From NCBI RefSeq assembly GCF_004122735.1, contig NZ_SDIF01000023.1, forward strand, positions 28,302 to 92,301: DNA of 64,000 nucleotides, in the 5' to 3' direction. This stretch comes from Streptomyces sioyaensis (lineage in GTDB: Bacteria > Actinomycetota > Actinomycetes > Streptomycetales > Streptomycetaceae). Shown one piece after another: positions 40,645-47,835 of the stretch. A model generated the notes under the pieces. The model was not told where the DNA came from, did not search any database, and saw only the letters and a list, made by a program, of their open reading frames with translations. Position 1 is the first letter of the stretch. The number at the start of each line of letters is the position of its first letter. Both the position numbers and the translations under genes were made by a program.

Positions 40645-40703
40645 GCCGGGCCCGCAGCGAAGTGTTCTCGGGTGACGGCAGGGCAGTCGTCCGGCGGGTT
40701 CAT
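40641..40703 (-). CDS. 20-codon leader ORF coupled to the AT-TE gene
   Basis: An ATG at 40703 is preceded by a very strong Shine-Dalgarno (GGGGGAGG). It opens a 20-codon frame that begins MNPPDD, ends AAGPA and stops with TGA inside the ATGA overlap with the AT-TE start. The AT-TE start itself has only a poor ribosome site, so translation probably enters through this leader. The peptide has no recognisable function. It could instead be an attenuator or simply a ribosome-loading device. Confidence 0.5.
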   Translation of the reverse strand: MNPPDDCPAVTREHFAAGPA

Positions 40704-40986
40704 GACCTCCCCCTTCAGCGGTGGTGTCCGATGACGGGCATCCTGCAGCACCCCCCTTGCAGCGGCCTGGTCTTCGCGCTGGCGAATTCCTGCCGTTCGC
40801 TGTAGCGGTTTTCCGCCAACCTTGCCGAACTCCCTGCAGAGACCTTGCCGTTCGCTTGCCGACTGCCGGGGTGATCTTGGAACGTCCCCGTTCTCTATGC
40901 AAAGCTCCGGTTTGGAAGGGCCACCGGCCGCACTGCGCCACCCGCCCGTCAGCACGATCGCGCGTGCGAGAACGATTGGGACCGAT
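40704..40986. promoter_or_regulatory. Divergent promoter region between the PKS operon and the SARP gene
   Basis: 283 bp separate the leader ORF of the PKS operon (minus) from the regulator (plus). No protein-coding gene is apparent here. The region holds the heptamer repeats listed separately. It is the only sizeable intergenic gap in the cluster and so most likely contains promoters for both transcripts. I cannot assign -10/-35 hexamers with confidence. Confidence 0.6.
40821..40861 (+). promoter_or_regulatory. Candidate SARP operator: CTTGCCG heptamer repeats
   Basis: Exact CTTGCCG occurs at 40821-40827, 40844-40850 and 40855-40861. The last two are spaced exactly 11 bp, one helical turn. 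An imperfect copy (CCTGCAG) at 40833-40839 gives a near 11-bp series across the site, and a related CTGCCGTTCGC lies at 40790-40800. SARP activators bind heptameric direct repeats with 11-bp periodicity, and a SARP gene lies 126 bp downstream. Binding is inferred. Confidence 0.5.
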
Positions 40987-43900
40987 ATGTCTTCATCCCT
41001 GACGCCGAATCAGCTCTCCATCACTCCGGCCTCCGAGGACGGGCCGCCCGGGACTCCCCTCCAACTGAGCGTTCTGGGCCCCATGTCGGCGCGCCACGAC
41101 GGCCGCGAACTCCCACTCGGTCCGCCACGCCGCAGGGCCCTGCTCGCCCTGCTCCTCATACGCCTGGGGCGGGTGGTGCCCACGGAACTGCTCATCGAGG
41201 AGCTGTGGGGCGAGGAGCCCCCGCGTCAGGCCGTCGCCACGCTCCAGAGCCACGTATCCCACCTGCGCCGCGCACTGCAGCCGGCGTCCGGGCTCGACCG
41301 CCCCATCGTGCTGCGCCACCGCGCGCCCGGCTACGTCCTGGAACTCGCCCCCGAACAGCTCGACACCTGCCGCTTCGAGCGCCTGGTCGCCGAAGGGCGG
41401 CGGCTGCTGGAACACCGCGAACCGCTCGCCGCACGGGACCGGTTCGCCGCGGCCCTGACACTGTGGCGGGGCTCGCCCTATGCGGAGTTCGACGGCCATC
41501 CGCCGCTCAGCGACGAGAGTTCGCGCCTCGAACACGTCCGGCTCACCGCCGTGGAGTCCTGCGCGGAGGCCCGACTCGCCCTCGGCGAGGCCCAGGAAGT
41601 GGCCGCGGGCCTCGACCGCGAGGTGCGCCGCCACCCGGCGCGGGAACGCCTGGTCGGCCACTTGATGACGGCCCTGTCCCGGCTCGGGCGGCAGGCCGAG
41701 GCGCTCGAAGTGTACGAACGGACCCGCGTCCATCTGAACGAGGAGTTCGGCGTGGGCACGGCCGCCGAACTCCGCCGGGTCAGGACCGCGATCCTGCGCC
41801 AGGAGCCGGGGACGGGCGGTCCCCCCGCGGGACCACGACCCGGTCGCCCCGAACCTGCCGGACCCGCACTGGGGGCTCCGGTGATCGGGATGGCCACGGC
41901 GCACGACGGCGACGGTGCACGAGAGCCGGATGCGCGCGCGGCGCAGGAGCCCGAGCGGCCCGCAGCGGCCGAGGCGTCCGGTGGGACCGTCCTGGCGGCT
42001 GCGGCTCCGGACGAGCCCTTCGCGGCAGACCGCGGTGATGACGCTCCCCAGGACGGCACGCGGTCCGCGGGATCGGGAGGGGCCGGAAGCGCTGCCGCGG
42101 AAGGGGCGCAGGCGGACGATCCCACCGCCGCACCGGGACCCGCGCGCCGGCCGGTGACGATCACCGCGACATCGCGGTCGACCACCGCAGATTCAGGGGA
42201 GAGCGCGCGTCCGACGCAGGATGCGAAAGCCCAGGAGTACGACACGAGCACCGAGGCCTCAGGGCCGGTGTGCGGCGGTCCGGGCGCCCAGTCGCCGTTC
42301 ACCGGCCGCAGCGAGGAATTGCAGCGCCTGACAGCCGCGGCGACGAGCGCGCTCGCCGGTCACGGGCACGTTGCGGGCGTGCTCGGCCCCGCCGGCGTCG
42401 GCAAGACCCGTCTGCTCCTCGAACTCGTCCCCGCGCTGGAAACCGCCGGCGCCGGCGAGGACGGCACCGGTCAGGAGGGTGCCGGCCTGGAGGTGATCTG
42501 GAGCCACTGCTTCCTGGGCGAGGGCGTGCCGCCCTACTGGGTGTGGACCCAGATCCTCCGGCGACTGTCCACGACCCGCCCGGACGCCTTCCGCGCGGCG
42601 GCGAAACCGTTCGGCACCCTGCTCGCCCCGCTGATGCCCGAGCGCGCGCCGCGGCCCGGCGGCCTGGCCCCGGAATCCGACTGGGGCCAGGCCCGGTTCC
42701 TCACCCACGATGCGGTCTGCGAAGTCCTGCTCGCCCTCGCCGCCCAGCGCCCACTCGTCCTGCTCATGGAGGACCTGCATTGGGCCGACGCCGCCTCCCT
42801 CGACCTCCTCAGACTGCTGAGCACCCGCAGCCAGGGCCACCCGCTCGGCATCGTCCTGACCGCCCGTGAGCACGAGATCGAGTCCGACGCGACGCTGCGC
42901 CGCATGCTCTCCGAGGTCCTGCGCGGCCCCAGGACCGAGACCCTGCGGCTCGGCGGCCTGTCCCGCCGCGCTGTCGCCGCCCTCGTCGTCGCCCAGGCCG
43001 GACCCGGCGTCGACGCGAGAGTCGTCGAGGTGCTGCACCGGCGCAGCGAGGGCAATCCGTACTTCGTCATGCAGCTCCTCTCCCTCCTGGGGGACGCACG
43101 CAGCCTGCGGCGGCCCGACGCGGTGGACGTGCTCCTGACCCGTGTCCCGACGGGCGTCCGCGAGGCACTGCACCAGCGGTTCGCCGCCCTGCCCGAGACG
43201 GTGCTGCGCGTGCTGCGGCTGTGCGCCGTCATCGGCACCGAGGTCGACACCGATCTGCTGGAACGCACCGCCACCGAGGACGAACCGGTCACCGCGGCAC
43301 TGGAGTCGGCGATCCGCGCCGGGCTGCTCGGCGAGGACCCCCACCACCCGGAACGGCTCCACTTCACCCACGCCCTGGTCATGGAGACGCTCATCGACGA
43401 GCTCACCCGCGAGGACCGGCAGCGGCTGCACGCGAGAGTCGCCGAGGGGATATCGACCCGCACGCTCGGTCAGGTGGCGGACGAGGAGATCGAGCGGATC
43501 GCCCACCACGCCTGGCACGCCAAGGGCGCACTGCCCACTGAAGAAACGCTTCCTCTGCTGCTGCGCGCCGCCGAGCAGGCCGAGCAGCAACTCGCCTACG
43601 AACAGGTGGAGACCTGGCTGCGCCGCGCGGTGCACCTGGTCGGCCTGCTGCCGCCCGGCGATCCCTCGGCCGTGTCCCTGAACCAGCGGCTGCACATTCA
43701 ACTCGGCCAGGTGCTGGCCATCACCCGGGGCTACGGCCACGCCGAGGCTCAGACGGCACTCGCCCGCGGACGGGCCCTGAGCTCGGCCACCCGCTCCCCC
43801 GAAGACCCCTCGGTGCTCTGGGCCCTGTGCGCGGCGTACATCGTCACCGGCCGCTACGACGACTCACGCCAGTTCTCGGGCCTGCTCCGGAACCTCGCCG

Positions 43901-44631
43901 ACCGGACCGGCCACCCCGTGGCGGTGCTCGGCGCGGCCTACGGCGAGGGCATCGTCCTCCACATCCGCGGCCAGTTACGGCAGGCCCTCACCCCACTGGA
44001 GCACGGCGTCGCCATGGCGGACGAGTACGCCGGCGAGGGCCACTCCCTGGCACGCACCTTCCAGCACGACCCACGCGTCTCCTGCCGCTCCTACGACACC
44101 TTCACCCACTGGCTCATGGGCGACCGCAAGACCGCCACGGCACGCCGCCGCGAACTCCTGCGCCTCACCGAGTACGACAGCAGGCCCTCCGACCGCTCCT
44201 TCGCTCTCTACGTGGACGCCGTCGTGGCGGCCTGGGAAGGCGACGCCCGCACGGCCCGCTCCTCCGGCGCCGAGGGAGTCCGCGTGGCCGACGAACACGG
44301 ACTGCTCTACTGGAAGGCCATGCTCGGCGTGCTGGAGGGCTGGGGCCGCACCCACTCCGGGCAGGAGGACGGCCTCACCCTGATGCACTCCTCGCTCGCC
44401 GAACTCCGCAACTCCAGAACCCACTTGCGCCGCCCCCTCCACCTGGGCCTCCTCGGCCAGGCCCAGCACCGGACCGGACGGACGGAGGACGCGAAGACCA
44501 CCTTCCACGCCCTCCTCGCAGCCGTCGGCCAGAGCGACGAACCCGTCTACCTTCACCCGGAACTCCCCGCCACCCGCCTCCTCCACGACCTCCTGGGCCG
44601 TGGAGCCGCGGAGGCGGTGGCAGCCGGGTGA
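40987..44631 (+). CDS. AfsR/SARP-type transcriptional activator with AAA ATPase domain (likely pathway regulator)
   Basis: A 1214-aa protein. Residues about 25-100 form an OmpR-like winged helix and about 120-265 the bacterial transcriptional activation domain (BTAD); together these are the SARP DNA-binding unit. A low-complexity Ala/Gly/Pro/Asp linker (about 275-440) follows, then an NTPase with Walker A GPAGVGKT (467-474) and Walker B LVLLMEDLHWAD (near 590), and a helical TPR-like C-terminus. There is no C-terminal LuxR helix-turn-helix, so it is the large AfsR-like class rather than LAL. It is divergent from the PKS operon, which fits a cluster-situated activator. A TTA leucine codon at 43975-43977 (codon 997) makes its translation likely dependent on the bldA tRNA. 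The start ATG at 40987 fits the SARP homology; longer in-frame starts upstream are less likely. Confidence 0.9.
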   Translation: MSSSLTPNQLSITPASEDGPPGTPLQLSVLGPMSARHDGRELPLGPPRRRALLALLLIRLGRVVPTELLIEELWGEEPPRQAVATLQSHVSHLRRALQPASGLDRPIVLRHRAPGYVLELAPEQLDTCRFERLVAEGRRLLEHREPLAARDRFAAALTLWRGSPYAEFDGHPPLSDESSRLEHVRLTAVESCAEARLALGEAQEVAAGLDREVRRHPARERLVGHLMTALSRLGRQAEALEVYERTRVHLNEEFGVGTAAELRRVRTAILRQEPGTGGPPAGPRPGRPEPAGPALGAPVIGMATAHDGDGAREPDARAAQEPERPAAAEASGGTVLAAAAPDEPFAADRGDDAPQDGTRSAGSGGAGSAAAEGAQADDPTAAPGPARRPVTITATSRSTTADSGESARPTQDAKAQEYDTSTEASGPVCGGPGAQSPFTGRSEELQRLTAAATSALAGHGHVAGVLGPAGVGKTRLLLELVPALETAGAGEDGTGQEGAGLEVIWSHCFLGEGVPPYWVWTQILRRLSTTRPDAFRAAAKPFGTLLAPLMPERAPRPGGLAPESDWGQARFLTHDAVCEVLLALAAQRPLVLLMEDLHWADAASLDLLRLLSTRSQGHPLGIVLTAREHEIESDATLRRMLSEVLRGPRTETLRLGGLSRRAVAALVVAQAGPGVDARVVEVLHRRSEGNPYFVMQLLSLLGDARSLRRPDAVDVLLTRVPTGVREALHQRFAALPETVLRVLRLCAVIGTEVDTDLLERTATEDEPVTAALESAIRAGLLGEDPHHPERLHFTHALVMETLIDELTREDRQRLHARVAEGISTRTLGQVADEEIERIAHHAWHAKGALPTEETLPLLLRAAEQAEQQLAYEQVETWLRRAVHLVGLLPPGDPSAVSLNQRLHIQLGQVLAITRGYGHAEAQTALARGRALSSATRSPEDPSVLWALCAAYIVTGRYDDSRQFSGLLRNLADRTGHPVAVLGAAYGEGIVLHIRGQLRQALTPLEHGVAMADEYAGEGHSLARTFQHDPRVSCRSYDTFTHWLMGDRKTATARRRELLRLTEYDSRPSDRSFALYVDAVVAAWEGDARTARSSGAEGVRVADEHGLLYWKAMLGVLEGWGRTHSGQEDGLTLMHSSLAELRNSRTHLRRPLHLGLLGQAQHRTGRTEDAKTTFHALLAAVGQSDEPVYLHPELPATRLLHDLLGRGAAEAVAAG

Positions 44632-44665
44632 GGGGATCGCGCCGGGGGACGGAGGAGGCTGTGGG

Positions 44666-45073
44666 TCAGGTGAGGGGACGAGCGCCCCAGGCGTTCTGGA
44701 GGGCCGGCCGCGCGTCTTCCCCGAGAACGGCGTGCGTCATCCCGCCAGGCAGGGTGGGCAGCTCGGCCCAGTGAGTCACGGTTTCAGCGCTGGAAAGGCC
44801 GTAAGGCAAACGGACAACCCCGTCGGAGTCGACGAAGCAGTCCCTGTGCTCTGCCCCGTCCTCACTCCAGTGCAAAGTCGTGAAGGTCATCGGCCGCACC
44901 AGCCAGAATTCCTCACCCAACGCCGGATCGGCCTCGGACTCGGACTCAAGAGCGCGATCAGCTGGATACCGACCGGTGATCGCTGCTGCCACGGGCGTAC
45001 CGCTCCTTGGCAGCCTCTCGCGTGCGTCAACCCAGGTCACCACGGTGTTCAGAGCCGTCATCGCCACCCTCAC
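44666..45073 (-). CDS. Hypothetical protein, DUF551-like
   Basis: A 135-aa soluble protein; the start could be the second Met at 45061. It begins with a TWVDARERLP-like segment and ends with VTHWAELPTLP. These resemble the bracketing motifs of DUF551-type small proteins (WISVxxRLP ... VTHWMPLP). The rest has no known motif. It converges with the regulator gene across a 34-bp gap. Function unknown. Confidence 0.6.
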   Translation of the reverse strand: MRVAMTALNTVVTWVDARERLPRSGTPVAAAITGRYPADRALESESEADPALGEEFWLVRPMTFTTLHWSEDGAEHRDCFVDSDGVVRLPYGLSSAETVTHWAELPTLPGGMTHAVLGEDARPALQNAWGARPLT

Positions 45074-45285
45074 TCAAGCACTCGGCACATCGTCCTCTGC
45101 CCCTACGCCGCCACATCGGCAAGGCACTGCCCGACCGCGGCACCTGGCAGGACCGCGCGGCGCTCGCGAAGGTTGCTTGAGCCGGAACGAGCACGGATGG
45201 CACCGTCCGCCGCCGTGCAGGATGGTCTCCATGAGCGCTGGCCGTGGGCGGCCTCGGCGGCCGCGTCCGTCCGGTCCCGGACGAG

Positions 45286-45318
45286 GCGTGGCCCCGGTGC
45301 GGCGCACCGGGGCCACGC
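45286..45318. terminator. Perfect 15-bp hairpin, likely terminator
   Basis: GCGTGGCCCCGGTGC pairs perfectly with GCACCGGGGCCACGC across a 3-nt loop (GGC). It lies 28 bp beyond the stop of the secreted-protein gene on the minus strand. There is no T-tract, which is common for Streptomyces terminators. Confidence 0.7.
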
Positions 45319-45346
45319 AGGAGAAGCGCGGGAGAGACGCGGGACT

Positions 45347-45778
45347 TCAGAACGTCCAGGTCGTGTACCAGGTGGCCTGGCTGGAGGGATGTGTCAGGTC
45401 GGTGCTGATGCCACTGAGGGTGCCGTCAGCACCGCGGGAACCTATGTAGCGGCCCTTCGAGCCGTTACTCCAGTTGATGACGAAGTAGAGGTAGGAACCG
45501 TCCACGAACCCCTGCTCGATGGTGCCCGTCGTCGAACTTCCCGCCCTGGCTATGCCGGTGAGATTCCCCTGGGCGTCCTGGGTCACGGAGAGCGTGGAGT
45601 TGGACGAATTGCTCTGATACAGGGTCCAGATCCCCCCGACGTTGAAGCCGGGTGCGGCCGCCTTGGCCACCGACGCCGCAGCCGGCCGGTGGGTCGCGGC
45701 CTGAGCGGCGGGGGCGAGGGCGGTGCCACCCAGGGCGACAGAGAGAACCACGGCGGCCGTGAGGAGTCTGACGCGCAT
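45347..45778 (-). CDS. Small secreted beta-rich protein of unknown function
   Basis: A 143-aa protein starting at the ATG at 45778, which has a good ribosome site (GGAAGGA) upstream. Residues 1 to about 29 form a Sec signal peptide (MRVRLL, hydrophobic core, AQA-A cleavage). The mature part has an alternating pattern (GGIWTLYQSN...STLSVTQDAQGNLTG) reminiscent of small beta-barrels such as avidin or lipocalin-like folds. That fold guess is weak and no catalytic motif is visible. A strong hairpin follows the gene. Confidence 0.75.
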   Translation of the reverse strand: MRVRLLTAAVVLSVALGGTALAPAAQAATHRPAAASVAKAAAPGFNVGGIWTLYQSNSSNSTLSVTQDAQGNLTGIARAGSSTTGTIEQGFVDGSYLYFVINWSNGSKGRYIGSRGADGTLSGISTDLTHPSSQATWYTTWTF

Positions 45779-46030
45779 GCGGATTCCTTCCCTAAAAGGG
45801 TAATTTATGCGGCATGGGGCCTTCTGTGAGGCCATGAGCTTGGCAGTAGCGGCCGTTCCCGCCCAGGCGAGAACCGGTCATTCGCGGACATGAGGGCGGC
45901 CGAAATGTGACATGACGGAACCGATCCGGGCGCCCCGACTCCGTACATGCCACGATCACCCTGCTGCCCGACAGCACGGCTCCGTGACCGTGCGGCAACG
46001 GCGAACGGGGCCGGAGAGTCCGGGGCCCGC

Positions 46031-46381
46031 CTATCCCAGACGGTCGGCCCAGTCCGCCGGGACGCGTCCCGCGGGGCCCGGGGTGGGCTGGTCGGCGGGG
46101 TGGCTCTCAGGGGGAGCCAGGGGCGGCCCCGAGGCGTACACCTGCGAGGTCTCGTAGTCGTAGAACCAGGCCTCGCCCGGTTCGAAGCTGCGGATCACCG
46201 GGTGCCCGCTGTCCCGGGCGTGGGCCGTGGCGTGCTTGCCGGGCGAGTCGTCGCAACAGCCGATGTGGCCGCACTGTGCGCAGCGTCGCAGGTGGAACCA
46301 CCAGCCGCCGCCGGCGTCGCACTCGGGACAGCCGGTTCCGCCGGGAGGGACGGAGGGGTCGATTCCGTGCGGGGTGGTCAT
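46031..46381 (-). CDS. UBP-type zinc finger protein
   Basis: A 116-aa protein with a zf-UBP-like cluster: CPEC, CAQCGHIGCCDD, then His in KHATAHARDSGHPV and the segment SFEPGEAWFYDYET. This is typical of the small bacterial UBP zinc-finger proteins. Its ATG overlaps the stop of the histidine kinase (ATGA), so it is the third gene of that signalling operon. Such proteins are often encoded beside TrxR-like fusion proteins; their partner is not established, so a role in the same redox-signalling pathway is inference. Confidence 0.88.
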   Translation of the reverse strand: MTTPHGIDPSVPPGGTGCPECDAGGGWWFHLRRCAQCGHIGCCDDSPGKHATAHARDSGHPVIRSFEPGEAWFYDYETSQVYASGPPLAPPESHPADQPTPGPAGRVPADWADRLG

Positions 46382-47835
46382 GACGGCTCCTGTGGGGGAC
46401 GGGGTTCGGCGGAGGTCAGCGGCAGGCGTACCTGGAAGCGGGTGTCGCCGGGGACGGAGTCGAACCTCAGGTCCCCGTTGTGCTTGTTGACGACGATGCG
46501 CCAGGAGATGTCCAGGCCGAGACCGGTGCCCTCACCCACCGGTTTGGTGGTGAAGAACGGGTCGAAGATGCGGTCGCGGATCTCATCGGGGACTCCGGGA
46601 CCGGTGTCGCGGAATTCGACGAGCAGATGATCTCCTTCGCGCGCGGTGCGTACGGTCAAGGTGCCGTCGGCGTCCATGCTGTTCATCGCCGAGACGGCGT
46701 TGTCGACCAGATTCGTCCATACCTGGTTGAGTTCGCTGGGGTAGGCCGGGATCTTCGGCAGGCCGCGGTCGTAGTCCTTGACGACGGTGAGGCGGGGACC
46801 GATCTTCGCGGAGACCATCAGCAGGGTGCTGTCCAGCAGTTCATGGATGTCGGTGACCTGGTAGGGCGCTCGATCGAGTTGCGCGTACTGCTTGGCTGCC
46901 GTGACGAGGACCGAGACGCGGGTGGTGGACTCCTCGATCTCGTTCATCAACAGCTCTGTCTCGACGGTGTAGTTGAGCCATCGCACGGCGCCTTCGAGGG
47001 TGTCGTCGTCCACGGCCGCGGCGACCTGGTCCAGCCAGTCGGTGTCCAGGCCGGCCTGGACGAAGGTCGGCGCGAGCTGCCAGCCGTCCCCGATGCCGTG
47101 GTCGTCCAGCCAGTCGGAGAGGGCGTCCTCCCGGTCCGAGGCCTCCAGCGGGCTCAGGTCGGTGGCCTTGGCGACGCGCTCGGCCGTGCGTTCCTGGATG
47201 TCGACGAGCGTCTCCAGGGTGTCGCGCCGGTACGGGCGTGCCGCGATGATGCCGAGCTTGTGGCGCATTCCGGCGACCCGCTCACGGAGCGCTGAGGTGG
47301 CGCGCACGGCCGCGGCGGCCGGGTTGTTCAGCTCATGGGTCAGCCCCGCGGACAACGACCCCAGAGCCAGCAGCCGTTCGCGCTGGCCGACGGCCTCCTG
47401 GGCGCTCTTGACGCCGAAGAAGAGGCCTTCCAGCAGGTGCACGGCCATCGGGAACCAGTCACGCATGAGCGCGGCGAAGGTCTCGGCGGGCAGCACGAAG
47501 AAGCGGGTGGGCGCAAGGACGCGCAGGGAGCTGTTGTACACCTGCCGCAGTCGGTCTCCCAGGTAGGACTGGAAGGCTCCCGCGTACACCCCGCGGCTGG
47601 AACTCCGGGTGATCTCCACGTCGTAGTCCCCGATCCGGCGCGAGAGCACGATGGTCCCTTCGAGCAGCACGTAGAAGCAGGTGGCGGGGTCGCCCTCCTC
47701 GTACACCGGCCCGGGTGCGAACTCCTCCACCCGGCCTTCACGGCAGAGCAGGGCGAGCTGGTCGGGGGCCAGCTTCTCGAACAGGAACAGCGAGCCCAGT
47801 TCCTCCTCACTGCACCGCATCGGCCCGCCGTTCAT
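46378..47835 (-). CDS. Sensor histidine kinase with N-terminal cyclic-nucleotide-binding domain
   Basis: A 485-aa soluble kinase. Residues about 10-135 are a cNMP-binding (CAP_ED) beta-roll (FAPGPVYEEGDPATCFYVLLEGTI). A dimerisation/phosphoacceptor segment with His167 in LTHELNNPA follows, then an HATPase domain with the N-box NLVDNAVSAM, DTGPGVPDEIRDRIFDPFFTTK and GTGLGLDI. There is no transmembrane segment. I placed the start at the ATG at 47835, which overlaps the upstream stop (ATGA); the open frame extends further upstream but that part is antisense to the neighbour. The partner receiver is probably in the preceding fusion protein. Confidence 0.92.
   Translation of the reverse strand: MNGGPMRCSEEELGSLFLFEKLAPDQLALLCREGRVEEFAPGPVYEEGDPATCFYVLLEGTIVLSRRIGDYDVEITRSSSRGVYAGAFQSYLGDRLRQVYNSSLRVLAPTRFFVLPAETFAALMRDWFPMAVHLLEGLFFGVKSAQEAVGQRERLLALGSLSAGLTHELNNPAAAAVRATSALRERVAGMRHKLGIIAARPYRRDTLETLVDIQERTAERVAKATDLSPLEASDREDALSDWLDDHGIGDGWQLAPTFVQAGLDTDWLDQVAAAVDDDTLEGAVRWLNYTVETELLMNEIEESTTRVSVLVTAAKQYAQLDRAPYQVTDIHELLDSTLLMVSAKIGPRLTVVKDYDRGLPKIPAYPSELNQVWTNLVDNAVSAMNSMDADGTLTVRTAREGDHLLVEFRDTGPGVPDEIRDRIFDPFFTTKPVGEGTGLGLDISWRIVVNKHNGDLRFDSVPGDTRFQVRLPLTSAEPRPPQEPS

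Noticed and set aside
40645..40941. Longer N-terminus for the AT-TE protein
   Set aside because: The in-frame extension shows no AT homology and would read through the control region and SARP repeats.
45062..45180. Plus-strand remnant ending GKALPDRGTWQDRAALAKVA
   Set aside because: The short stretch looks protein-like, but I could not tie it to any family or find a start.
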